This document shows, one piece after another, positions 40,089 through 49,477 of a DNA stretch of 64,000 nucleotides. This stretch comes from Tritrichomonas foetus (Eukaryota; Parabasalia; Tritrichomonadida; Tritrichomonadidae). The notes beneath the pieces were generated by a model. The model was not told where the DNA came from, did no database searches, and saw only the letters and a program-made list of their open reading frames with translations. Each line of letters starts with the position of its first letter. The stretch's first letter is position 1. Location: assembly GCA_001839685.1 (NCBI GenBank), contig MLAK01001137.1, positions 75,035 to 139,034 on the forward strand, in the 5' to 3' direction. A program made the position numbers and the translations under genes.

Positions 40089-40491
40089 ATACACAAGATT
40101 TAATTTAATACATAACAATTCGTATACATTAACTTTTATTATTCATAGATTCGAGTAAAATCTTCATAATTCTTGTATAATCTTTATGATTCTTGTATAA
40201 TCTTTATAATTCTTGCATAATCTTTATGATTCTTGTATAATCTTTATAATTCGAGTATAATCTTTATTATTCTAGTATAGTCTTAATAATTCTCGTATTA
40301 TCTTTATAATTCTTGTATAATCAATATAGTTTCTATATCATCTAAAAACAGATCAAGAAAATGAAGAACAATGAATAAAAAGACGAGAAATAATAATTTC
40401 TCTTTTTTTATTAAAATCGAGAAATGCAAGACAACATAAATCGATTAAACATAATTCTTTCTTCACTTCAACTACAAAAAAAAAAAAATAA
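40089..40491. repeat. Tandem array of nine 20-bp units
   Basis: From 40151 to 40330 the unit TCTTGTATAATCTTTATAAT repeats nine times at exactly 20 bp, with point changes but no length change. It lies between the 3' ends of two convergent genes. The rest of the interval is AT-rich. Confidence 0.9.
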
Positions 40492-41625
40492 TTATTGTTG
40501 GAATTGTGTATTGTTTCCATTTCCGTAAGCTTGATCATCATCACCATCAGTGAATCTGAACCGTCTTACATTTCCTTCCATTCGCTGATTCTGATTGTGA
40601 TTTTGGTTTGGTGGTTGAGCTCGTCCTGGTTGTCGACGAATATTTCTTTGAACTGGTTCTTTACGCCAGAAGTCTGCTGGGTCATCATCTTTGTCAGCGA
40701 ATATCGAAATATCAGACAAGAAGTCACTTATTGAAGCAAAGAATTGACTGAAAATTCCTTCCTTTGGCGGTTTCTTGCCATCAGTCATGTAAACAACCTG
40801 TAACTGAAGTGACGGTGCGTATTGATGAAGGAAAACTTTATCACTGAAAGGAAGCTGATAGTTTCCTGGAACCACTATTAAGCGGTAGCTTGTATGCGGT
40901 ATACCCAAAATTTTTGAAGCCCATACACGAACGGTTATGCAATTGTCAGTCGATAAAAATGTGTTGCTGTGAACTTTCTTCTCAGGTGTGGTCATTGTTA
41001 CAGAAACATCGACAGGAGGCTTTGGTGTGGGCTTTTCAACTGGTTTAGGGGCTGGCTTTGGCTTGTGCTTTGGTTTTGGTGGATCTGGTTCAATGAATGT
41101 ATTGGATGGGGCAGGCGGAGATGGTGAAGCATGTCTGTTTCGTGGCTCGTCATCAAACAATTGGGGAGGCGGAGTCGGTGGTGGCTGTTGGAATACTGGC
41201 GTTGGATTATAATTTAATGCGGAAAATTTTTGTGAAAATTCGTCGAATTGAGGGAAATTTCCAACGTAAAAGAATGAGGGACCAGCAGAAGATGGACCGA
41301 AAACGTATAACGCTGGTAACGTTTGTATATTATAAAGCTCATTGAATTGATTGAATGCTGTTTGGTTTGCTCCTTTACGGATTCGAATAACTTTGGTATT
41401 TTTTGTTGAAAGAAGGTTTTTGACATGTTGATTAATCCAAAATTGAGCCGCTTGATAATCGTTATCTTCTTCGAGTGAAATTACTACAATTAAAGTTGGA
41501 TCAGCTCTTCTTTGACTCATAATGGTCATTATATCTTCTTCATCTTGTCCAAAGGCACTAAAGCGGAAGTTATCATTCATCTTCAAATTTTTTATATTTG
41601 GTCGCATTTTTCCTTGATTAGCCAT
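40492..41625 (-). CDS. UAS/thioredoxin-like and UBX-like domain protein
   Basis: The protein has 377 residues. Residues 38-140 form a thioredoxin-like/UAS domain (PTLIVVISLEED, KVIRIRKGANQTAFN, TLPALYVFGP). A Pro/Lys-rich linker follows at about 148-205, then residues 215-290, which read like a UBX beta-grasp (NTFLSTDNCITVRVW, YRLIVVPGNYQLPF). The tail is Arg/Gln/Asn-rich. UBX proteins bind Cdc48/p97 and feed ubiquitinated clients into ERAD or the proteasome. The N-terminal domain suggests the UBXN4/UBXN7/FAF-type group. The UBX call is moderate, since the FPR loop of typical UBX is replaced. Confidence 0.65.
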   Translation of the reverse strand: MANQGKMRPNIKNLKMNDNFRFSAFGQDEEDIMTIMSQRRADPTLIVVISLEEDNDYQAAQFWINQHVKNLLSTKNTKVIRIRKGANQTAFNQFNELYNIQTLPALYVFGPSSAGPSFFYVGNFPQFDEFSQKFSALNYNPTPVFQQPPPTPPPQLFDDEPRNRHASPSPPAPSNTFIEPDPPKPKHKPKPAPKPVEKPTPKPPVDVSVTMTTPEKKVHSNTFLSTDNCITVRVWASKILGIPHTSYRLIVVPGNYQLPFSDKVFLHQYAPSLQLQVVYMTDGKKPPKEGIFSQFFASISDFLSDISIFADKDDDPADFWRKEPVQRNIRRQPGRAQPPNQNHNQNQRMEGNVRRFRFTDGDDDQAYGNGNNTQFQQ

Positions 41626-42259
41626 TTATCCTCACAATAAATTTGATCGGTATTCCTTTCAAAGTTTTGAATCGTTACTTGATATCGTCAATTAAATTAC
41701 CGATAACCTCAACATTGATTTATATGAATATAAACTCTTTTTATATTTATTCATGAAACTTTAAACAAATTACCTTCAAGTTCGTAATGCCTCGCTCGAA
41801 ATAATTTTTTGATTAATCTTCTAAATACTCATCTTTCACTTTCCACTAAAATAAAAATACAAAAATGTTTATATTCATAAATAATCGCCAGTTAAATCTT
41901 CCTGTAAATTCATTATCATTATATAAAGTTTTTTTACATTTTTGATAGAATTATTATTTCATTTTTTCAGGGACGTGTTTCATATATATACTTAATATAT
42001 ATGGATAATTACATTTTTTGAACTAAAGTTAAAGAGTAGAATGATTTGAGCTTTGTTGAACAAAATCAGATTTTGTAAAATGCGACACTTTTCCTATCGT
42101 CTTCTGCTATTGCATTATTTCTGTCACAGAAATTATTTTTCAATTCTCATTATTCAGCTTTCAAAATCTCACAATTATTATTTTTGAGGAAAATGTACCA
42201 TGTTGCACAAATCTTCACAATTCATGATTTTATGAAATATTTTTCTCACAAAAAGTAAA
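41626..42259. other. Spacer upstream of two divergent genes
   Basis: AT-rich region between UBX-like and RhoGAP genes; no gene seen. Confidence 0.35.
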
Positions 42260-42264
42260 TCACA
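42260..42264 (+). promoter_or_regulatory. Initiator-like element (TCACA)
   Basis: TCACA with its A at 42262 lies 17 nt before the RhoGAP ATG. A second TCACA lies at 42246-42250. Confidence 0.4.
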
Positions 42265-42278
42265 TAAAAAAAAAAAAA

Positions 42279-43736
42279 ATGGAGTGTTGGTTTCGTTTTC
42301 GCGATGATAACAATAAAAGCTACTATTGGAACGCTCAAACTCAAGAAACACAATGGGAGTTCCCCAGAGGAAATGTAGGTGTTTGGGATGCCCGTTCGAA
42401 GAAGAAATTGAGGCTTCCATCTCTCGCTAAGGCTGGAAGACAACCACCACCACCACCACCACCCAAACCAACTGCAGATGAATCAGAATCCGAATCATCT
42501 TCATCATCATCTTCATCATCATCTTCCTATTCATCTTCAGAGAACAGTGCTGGTCCAGAAGTTCCAGATTACTCCAAGGATTTGGTCGCCAAATATTCAG
42601 CTTTGAACGTCAACTTCGCAGAATTCGAAAAGAAGAACATGACCAAGCAAAAGAAAGACAGCTTCGAGTATTCCGATAAAGCAATTGATACAGCTTTTCT
42701 TCTCAATGTGAAGAAACCAGAAGCCAGGCTTGCAGCCAAGAATTACAAGCTTGTTATGAAACTTACAGGTATCTCTTCATCTGCCGTGAAGGGTACCAAA
42801 GGTGAACTCATTGATCTCATTAAATTCGTTCAGGAAAATCCATCACTTGTTGATGAAATTTATGTTGAACTTTGGAAGCAAACAATCAAGGCTCCAGCCG
42901 CTTCACTCACACTCGGCCTGAACGCATTGGCAACCATGGCCACGATGTTCTGCCCAAGCGAACTCATCAGACCATACCTCCTCAATCATGTTGCCAAAGT
43001 TGCTCAGAACAACGAATACGCCCGTTTTGTCCTTATCAGGCTCGACACAATTTGTGCTGCAAATGGACCAACCATTGTCTATCGTGAAGACAAAGATATT
43101 ATTGCAATCCAAGGACATAACACGACAGCATATCTTAACTTTAACGTTTCACCATTCGAAATTTTCTGGCATCAAAGACGCACAAGACCATGGTGCCCAA
43201 TCCCTGTCTGCATGTACATGATGATCGATGCAATTAACCAGAATGGCGGACGTCAACGCAATGGTATATTCCGTACAACAGGTAACAAGAGCAGAATCGA
43301 TGAGCTTGCTCGTAAGTCAAACGCAGGTGAAGAATACCTCAAAGGCGAGAATCTCGATGATATCTCAGCACTTCTCAAGAAGTGGCTCAGAGATATCCCA
43401 GGAAAGATCATTCCTCTACCTCTCGCAGAGGAATGGACAAAGGCAGTCAACAGTAATTCAAGTATCGCTTTCGCAGAGTCTCTTGATAATCCTTCAAAGT
43501 GCATCTTGAAATACCTTGTCGGTTTCATCCGCGATCTCGCAACATGCTCATCCCAAACTGATATGGATGCTCAGGCACTCGCTAACGCATTCGGCCCACA
43601 TCTTACATTCGAAGATGATCCTGATCCAATCTCATTCCAGAACCGCCAGAGGTCATTCCTTCTCCAACTCATCGAAGGATGGGACATTGGAAACATTTAC
43701 CCAGTCCAATCTTCTCAACTCCGCAGGAGACACTAA
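42279..43736 (+). CDS. WW-MyTH4-RhoGAP protein (ARHGAP39/Vilse type)
   Basis: The 485 residues show, in order: a WW domain (W4 and W26, residues 3-31), a proline run and a serine run (about 53-87), a MyTH4 domain (about 125-260; FVQENPSLVDEIYVELWKQT) and a RhoGAP domain (about 305-470). The arginine finger is R332 in GIFRTTG, and the ALLKKWLRDIPG and ANAFGP motifs follow. It should stimulate GTP hydrolysis by Rho/Rac GTPases at the actin-microtubule interface. Human ARHGAP39 has the same order with two WW domains. Coding DNA uses C-ending codons, which suggests good expression. Confidence 0.93.
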   Translation: MECWFRFRDDNNKSYYWNAQTQETQWEFPRGNVGVWDARSKKKLRLPSLAKAGRQPPPPPPPKPTADESESESSSSSSSSSSSYSSSENSAGPEVPDYSKDLVAKYSALNVNFAEFEKKNMTKQKKDSFEYSDKAIDTAFLLNVKKPEARLAAKNYKLVMKLTGISSSAVKGTKGELIDLIKFVQENPSLVDEIYVELWKQTIKAPAASLTLGLNALATMATMFCPSELIRPYLLNHVAKVAQNNEYARFVLIRLDTICAANGPTIVYREDKDIIAIQGHNTTAYLNFNVSPFEIFWHQRRTRPWCPIPVCMYMMIDAINQNGGRQRNGIFRTTGNKSRIDELARKSNAGEEYLKGENLDDISALLKKWLRDIPGKIIPLPLAEEWTKAVNSNSSIAFAESLDNPSKCILKYLVGFIRDLATCSSQTDMDAQALANAFGPHLTFEDDPDPISFQNRQRSFLLQLIEGWDIGNIYPVQSSQLRRRH

Positions 43737-44227
43737 ACATTATTTCATTCAATTTTTATCCCTAGGAAATTTGTTTTCTTTTTAGTTGTTTTCTTTTTTG
43801 TTGTTTTCTTTTTTAGTTGTTTTCTTTTTTAGTTGTTTTCTTTTTTAGTTGTTTTCTTTTTTAGTTGTTTTCTTCTTCTTGCTGCCTTTACATTCACTTT
43901 GACAAAAAATTGAAGATTCGTTCAACACATTTTAGTACTCTTGATTAACAATGGAGCATGTTAAATAAATGACATGTAATTAACAATAAATCCTAATTCA
44001 TAAGAAGCAGATGTTCTGGATGTTCATGGAAATATCATAATACGGTTGCATATGATTTTCATATCAGCACGAATTATGTTCAGAGGACGCACTCAGCAAG
44101 CAAGTAACAATTTTTTCAAAACCAAAAGCACAAAGAAAAACTCGATTTTCGATTAAAATTGAAAACTTTGACAATAAAATTTAACTTCAATTAGGTGCAT
44201 TTTATTAATCAATTGCTTTTAAAGAGC
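43737..44227. repeat. Six copies of a 16-bp unit, then plain spacer
   Basis: From 43784 to about 43878 the unit AGTTGTTTTCTTTTTT occurs about six times (one copy lacks the A). It begins about 45 bp after the RhoGAP stop. The remaining spacer shows no feature. Confidence 0.8.
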
Positions 44228-44545
44228 TTAACCAAAGAGATCATCGAAGCCACCAGCTAATTCGACAACTTCTTCTTCTTCTTTCTTCTCTTCCTTCTTT
44301 TCTTCTGTAGCAGCGGCTCCGGCAGCAGCTGGGGCGGCAGCACCACCACCGACGACGGCGAGTTTGGAGGAACCTTCCTTGATTAATTCTGCGATATCTT
44401 TTCCGTCTAATTTGGCAAGAAGGGCATCGAGGGCTTGAGCGTCGACTGTGATACCAACGCTTTCGAGGATTGATGTGATTTTGGCCTTGTTTGGAGCGGC
44501 GTCACCACCAGCTTGAGCGAGGAGATAAGCTGCGATATATTTCAT
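44228..44545 (-). CDS. 60S acidic ribosomal protein P2
   Basis: The protein has 105 residues, starting MKYIAAYLLAQAGGDAAPNKAKITSILESVGI, the P2 N-terminal helix pair. An Ala/Gly hinge (about 67-81) and a Glu/Lys-rich acidic tail follow. P2 pairs with P1 on P0 to form the ribosomal stalk that recruits elongation factors. The tail ends GGFDDLFG, where most eukaryotes have a DDDMGFGLFD-type end. On the minus strand a GGCCTTTTTTTGTA precedes the ATG, a CCTTT word near the start. Confidence 0.93.
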   Translation of the reverse strand: MKYIAAYLLAQAGGDAAPNKAKITSILESVGITVDAQALDALLAKLDGKDIAELIKEGSSKLAVVGGGAAAPAAAGAAATEEKKEEKKEEEEVVELAGGFDDLFG

Positions 44546-44780
44546 TACAAAAAAAGGCCAGACTCGGTATTATTCAATTTTTTCTGAGAGACCGATAAGT
44601 ATGGTCTTTCGAGGAACAAAAAACTTTTTCATTATTTATTTAGTCTCCAATTGCATCAATAAACCATTTATACAATAAAAAAGTCATACCATTTATTTGA
44701 CCATGATTACGCGGTTTTCGAGAATATTCCATGATGTTGTCAGCCAAATATAAGTTCAAACCAAAAAGGTGAATAATTTC
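44546..44780. other. Divergent promoter between ribosomal P2 and TPR genes
   Basis: It contains ACTTTTTC at 44623-44630 and an imperfect hairpin at about 44585-44612 (GAGAGACC...GGTCTTTC). Confidence 0.35.
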
Positions 44781-46976
44781 ATGAGCGATCTAATTCTTCT
44801 TGATTCTCTGATACGCTCAGCACATGAAGCAGCAACATCTGAACAATATGCAAAAGCGTTATCTTTTTACGAAGCTGCCGATAAAGTTTTCCATCAAATG
44901 CCACTCACGACATCCCAAAAAAATTATTACGGACATATTATTTATTGCGGATTAGCACTCGCCCAATCAAAACTACACATGATCGAATACGCGAAAAATA
45001 ATTTAATAATTGCAGCTTCTTACAATTCCGATTTCAATTCCATTCCTTTCACCATCCGCGGATTTCCAATGTCGACAATCCAGGAGATTGCAGCAGGTAA
45101 TACAATGATTACTGAGGCTGCTCGTTCAGTTATAAATAATTTGGGTTCTCTGAATTTGAAGCCACCTCCTGTTTCACATTTGCAAGGGTTTACTAAACTT
45201 GCAGATAATATATATAAAGGGAATCCTCAATCCAGCATGTATATTGATCGTGGAACGGCTTATTATAAAATAAGCGAGTTTCGAAATGCAACATCTGATT
45301 ATCAAATTGCTGCTTCTTTATCGCCACTTTCATCACACATTTGGAGGCGTGTGGCACTTTGCGCAATCAAATCCAATCAATTTGATGTTGCTATTAAAGC
45401 AATGCGAAGGCTACAAACATTAGGGTGCTCCTACAATCGTGCCCAAGCTGAATTAAGGCTTTGCTCGAAAAGATATTATGAAACATTTGATTTTCTTAAT
45501 CTTTCGAAGAAATGCCGTGAGTCATCAGCTGATGCTGCAATCGGTCGGCTCAGATTTGTGTTTGGTGATGTTGAGACTGCATTAGGATGTGAAATATCAG
45601 CTAATGCTCCAGATGATGTCGATCAATTAATCACTCAATCTTTATTAATTTTAACTGGTGAGAAATTTCCTTCTAGAATCACTTGTAAATCATCATATGG
45701 ACTTTGTTTGAAATATGTACTGAGCGGAATATATAAATCACTTAGTTATACTATTCGTGAAGTTCCTGCAAGTCTTTGGGTTCCCCCTGATGGCCGAAAA
45801 GCCTGGTATTCACTTTTTCCACGTGAAAACTTCCCTTCTGATTTTGATTATCCTGAAGGTTTTAATTACAACTTTCCTCAAAAAGATTTAGTTATACCTT
45901 TCCTTCAGCGTGGTTTTAATCTCGGAAGTATTCTGAATTCAACAACCATCAATGCGCGAGAGAAAACATCATCTGGCCTTGCTTATATGCAACTTATACA
46001 ATCATTTAAAGCAATGGGAAGTTATCCACCATTAAATGCAATTGCTGATGTTGCACATTGGATGAGAATTGTTGACCCACTTGCTCCACTTTTCTATCGT
46101 TTTGATATGTTTCTTATTTACTTAAAACGAAGTGAATTTATTACAGAATTAAGTGATTATTATCAACGTGTTCTTGAAACTGTGAAATTTGATCTTGCTT
46201 CAAAAGCAGTAGATCCAACTATGCGTGAAAAAATATTAAATGCTTCATCAGCAGATGATATTTTTCAATTACTTTTGACAAACAGTTATAGCGATTTGCC
46301 TAATGGCGCTTCTGCTTTTATTCTTGAACAAGCTGATCATACGGTTTCTTTTGGCATTTATATTCCATATGATGAAAATACAATTTCATCATTTTTATCA
46401 CGTACTCGCCCGATTTGGTGCAGAATGATAAACATGATAAATCAAAGAGCACCCGAAACAAATCCATCTCAGTTTTTAATGATTGCTCTAGAATGGCTTT
46501 ATGAATATGAAAAAGTTATTCCATTAATGTATTATTCAGCAATAACAGGTCTAATTATTTTTGCTGCATTAATTACATCATATTATGGAGTAGAGTTTGA
46601 GACAGCACTTCCTGATCCAATGGTTATTCAAATGGAAGCTATTTTATCAAAAGATTTTACTGCATTTTTCGAAAAGATGAAAGTTGTAATGAATATGAAA
46701 TTGAAGAAAGAAGCTACTGATATTCTTGAACTTCCAGACGTTGTTGACTGTTTCCCAACTTACCATCATCGCGTTCAAGGCTTTCTCTTGCTGTCACAAA
46801 TTGAAGGAGCATTTCCGACGGCTTTTGACTATGATGCAGGCGATGATGATAACGAAGAATTAAATGAAGAAATTGAGGAAGAGGGAGAAGAAGAAGTTGA
46901 AGAAGAAATAAATGATAAAGAAATGGGAAATGGAAATGTACAAATTGACCCCACAATGTACTCAAACATGGATTGA
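44781..46976 (+). CDS. TPR-type helical repeat protein
   Basis: The first ATG (44781) gives 731 residues; the frame extends 12 nt upstream only from a GTG. TPR-like helix pairs occur at about 9-45 (AHEAATSEQYAKALSFYEAADKVF), 50-90 and 155-215 (YIDRGTAYYKISEFRNATSDYQIAASL, then AIKSNQFDVAIKAMRRL). The middle is helical with a hydrophobic stretch near 590 (GLIIFAALITSYYG). The C-terminus is strongly acidic (EELNEEIEEEGEEEVEEE). I cannot name it. It is probably a scaffold or co-chaperone-like protein. Confidence 0.7.
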   Translation: MSDLILLDSLIRSAHEAATSEQYAKALSFYEAADKVFHQMPLTTSQKNYYGHIIYCGLALAQSKLHMIEYAKNNLIIAASYNSDFNSIPFTIRGFPMSTIQEIAAGNTMITEAARSVINNLGSLNLKPPPVSHLQGFTKLADNIYKGNPQSSMYIDRGTAYYKISEFRNATSDYQIAASLSPLSSHIWRRVALCAIKSNQFDVAIKAMRRLQTLGCSYNRAQAELRLCSKRYYETFDFLNLSKKCRESSADAAIGRLRFVFGDVETALGCEISANAPDDVDQLITQSLLILTGEKFPSRITCKSSYGLCLKYVLSGIYKSLSYTIREVPASLWVPPDGRKAWYSLFPRENFPSDFDYPEGFNYNFPQKDLVIPFLQRGFNLGSILNSTTINAREKTSSGLAYMQLIQSFKAMGSYPPLNAIADVAHWMRIVDPLAPLFYRFDMFLIYLKRSEFITELSDYYQRVLETVKFDLASKAVDPTMREKILNASSADDIFQLLLTNSYSDLPNGASAFILEQADHTVSFGIYIPYDENTISSFLSRTRPIWCRMINMINQRAPETNPSQFLMIALEWLYEYEKVIPLMYYSAITGLIIFAALITSYYGVEFETALPDPMVIQMEAILSKDFTAFFEKMKVVMNMKLKKEATDILELPDVVDCFPTYHHRVQGFLLLSQIEGAFPTAFDYDAGDDDNEELNEEIEEEGEEEVEEEINDKEMGNGNVQIDPTMYSNMD

Positions 46977-47559
46977 TAGATATTTGTCTTTTATTATTTG
47001 TATATATTTGTATTAAATGTTATCTTTACTTGAGTTAATTAAAATTCTCTGATTCAATGTTTTGTTAAACCAGTTTGGTTAACAAATTACTAGATAACCA
47101 TATACCTTAGAAATGTGACACTTTTTATCATTGTTTTTTCACATACAATAATTGTATTAAATCATTGATAGAGTATTAGAAAATCTATGAAATTTGTTAA
47201 TGGTTTTCTTCAAATTTTTTGAAAGAGATTATACAATTAATCTTTTTACTGGAAAAAATTGAATAAATTTCCTAAATTACACAATTTCATTCAAATGATT
47301 TTTCATCCGGCCAAATAAATTTGCATGACACTTTTATTTCAATTTTGTATATGCCATACTTGCTTTTTAACAAATAATCACCCGCCAGGAAATTTCTTGC
47401 AATAATACTCAGAATTTATAAATCATTTAGATTGACAATTCAAATCTCATTCAATATTTTTTTTCTATCAAAACCCAAAATCACATCTAGATTTTCTCTC
47501 AAAAAGAATCTCAATGATTCAATCTTAACTGACAAAAAAGTGTCAACAGTATACGGCCA
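46977..47559. other. Spacer before the Sec61 gene
   Basis: AT-rich, no gene. No TCA(C/T)(A/T) site occurs close to the Sec61 ATG; GTGTCAACAG is the nearest. Confidence 0.35.
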
Positions 47560-48996
47560 ATGGGTATCGATCTTCTCCAACTCTTGAAGCCAGTGCTTCA
47601 ATTAATGCCAACAGTTCCAAAACCAAGGAACGAAGTCCCAATCAAGAGGAAGCTTATCTATACATTTGCAGCTCTCTGCCTCTATCTTGTCTGCACTCTT
47701 ATGCCACTCGCCGGTGTTCGTAAGATTGCTCATCAAGACCCAATGTACCACCTTCGTCTCCTTACAGCCTCCTCCAAGTTCACACTCATGGAACTTGGTA
47801 TCTCCCCAATCGTCAGCTCAGGTATGATCCTTCAATTCCTTTCAGGTCTCGGATTCATNGTTCGCGACAACACAAACCAAGAATCAATGGCTCTCTTTGA
47901 TGCCGCCCAAAAACTTGCCGGTCTCATCATGACAGTTTTCCAAGCCGGAATTGCCATCTTCTCAGGCAGCTACGGAACAATCGAAGAACTCGGACTTTTC
48001 GGAATTGTNGCCATTTTAGGCCAACTNTTCGCTGCNGCTATCGTCGTCATCCTTCTCGATGAAATGCTCCAAAACGGATATGGAATTGGCTCAGGTATTT
48101 CGCTTTTCATTGCTACAAACATCTGCGAACAAATCATGTGGCGTCTCTTCTCCTTCCANCACTTCTACTACGGACGTGGAAACGAATACGAAGGTGCCAT
48201 CATTGCATTCTTCCATTTGATGATCACACGNAAAGACAAGATTCGTGCTCTTCGTGAAGCTATGTTCCGNACACATCTTCCAAACCTNTCAAACCTCTTC
48301 TCAACAGTCCTCGTTTTCATCGCCGTCGTTTTCTTCGAACACATCAAAATCAACATCGGCCTTATGACAACCGTTAACCGCCAAGATCCAAAGCCATTCG
48401 AAATCAAGCTCTTCTACACATCAAACACACCAATCATCATTCAATCAACAATCTTCAATCAGATCTGCATGTTCTCACGCACAATCTGCTCACACTGGCC
48501 AGACAGCTTCATCACCAAGCTCCTCGGTGTTTGGCGNTCACCAAACCAAGGCCTTGGAGATGATTATGCTATCCCAATTTCCGGCCTTGCNTATTTCCTC
48601 CANCCACCACAATCAATCAAGCACACATTAGATGACCCACTCCATACTCTCGTCTACCTCCTCATCGTCCTCAGCTCAGCAGGCATCATCGCTTACTACT
48701 ACCTCAACATCGGCGGAAACTCAGCCGCAGATGTCGCCAAGAGCCTTTCACAGCAGCACCTTACAATCAAGGGACACCGTGACAACAANGACATGATCAC
48801 AAAGAAGCTTAACCAATACATCCCAACAGCCGCCATCCTCGGTGGTATCCTCACAGGCCTCCTTTCATTCGTCGCTGACTTCCTCGGCGCTTTCGGATCC
48901 GGAACGGGTATCATTCTTATGGTCTCCATCATCTACGGATTCGCCGAAGACCTCGCTAAGGAATTCGCAAAGAGTGGAATGACCTTCCCATTCTAA
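47560..48996 (+). CDS. Sec61 alpha, protein translocation channel of the ER
   Basis: The 478 residues and about ten membrane segments match Sec61 alpha. Recognisable stretches are [44 protein letters not shown] (plug and TM2 region), [19 protein letters not shown], and the C-terminal [16 protein letters not shown]. It forms the channel with Sec61 beta and gamma. Codons end mostly in C, a sign of high expression. Twelve bases are N (47859, 48009, 48027, 48036, 48159, 48231, 48270, 48288, 48537, 48591, 48603, 48789). Every one is a third codon position, so the product is nearly unaffected. Confidence 0.96.
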   Translation: MGIDLLQLLKPVLQLMPTVPKPRNEVPIKRKLIYTFAALCLYLVCTLMPLAGVRKIAHQDPMYHLRLLTASSKFTLMELGISPIVSSGMILQFLSGLGFXVRDNTNQESMALFDAAQKLAGLIMTVFQAGIAIFSGSYGTIEELGLFGIXAILGQXFAXAIVVILLDEMLQNGYGIGSGISLFIATNICEQIMWRLFSFXHFYYGRGNEYEGAIIAFFHLMITXKDKIRALREAMFXTHLPNXSNLFSTVLVFIAVVFFEHIKINIGLMTTVNRQDPKPFEIKLFYTSNTPIIIQSTIFNQICMFSRTICSHWPDSFITKLLGVWXSPNQGLGDDYAIPISGLXYFLXPPQSIKHTLDDPLHTLVYLLIVLSSAGIIAYYYLNIGGNSAADVAKSLSQQHLTIKGHRDNXDMITKKLNQYIPTAAILGGILTGLLSFVADFLGAFGSGTGIILMVSIIYGFAEDLAKEFAKSGMTFPF

Positions 48997-49470
48997 GTTA
49001 CCAATTTTTCATTTCGATGTCATATCTCTACAACTAAACATAATTTTTTTAATTTTTTAATTTTTTTAACTATTGCTTTGATTTTTTACTATTTTTATCA
49101 TGCTTCGCGCCTCATCTAAATCGAAGTGACCCAAAGAGCGTTTAGACTTCACTTCACATTTGACCATTTTGAGTGCCAGATTTTTGTTAATGAATTTAAC
49201 TTCAACGGGAGAAAAGTGTTGCAACTATAGATGCCAACAGTAAGAAAATGAGTAAATATATGCTTTCTCAGACCTTGGTATTGCCATGGCAATAATTTGA
49301 CAAGTAAAGGAATAAGTTTGCAACAACAAAAAAATGGATACATAATTTAAATTTATAAATGGTCACCATTCAGAATTGTTCGTATTAGAATATTTTTTGA
49401 ATTCATTCACAATTTTTTTAGAAACCTAATCGTTATTTCACTACAGAAAAAGTTCATCAAAAATTTTCAA
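48997..49470. other. Spacer after Sec61
   Basis: No gene. GAAAAAGT is at 49446-49453, 25 nt before the next ATG. Confidence 0.35.
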
Positions 49471-49475
49471 TCACA
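49471..49475 (+). promoter_or_regulatory. Initiator-like element (TCACA)
   Basis: TCACA with its A at 49473 lies 5 nt before the ATG at 49478. Confidence 0.4.
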
Positions 49476-49477
49476 GA

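Noticed and set aside
29118..40330. Tandem arrays considered as CRISPR
   Set aside because: Units are contiguous without unique spacers, and the genome is eukaryotic.
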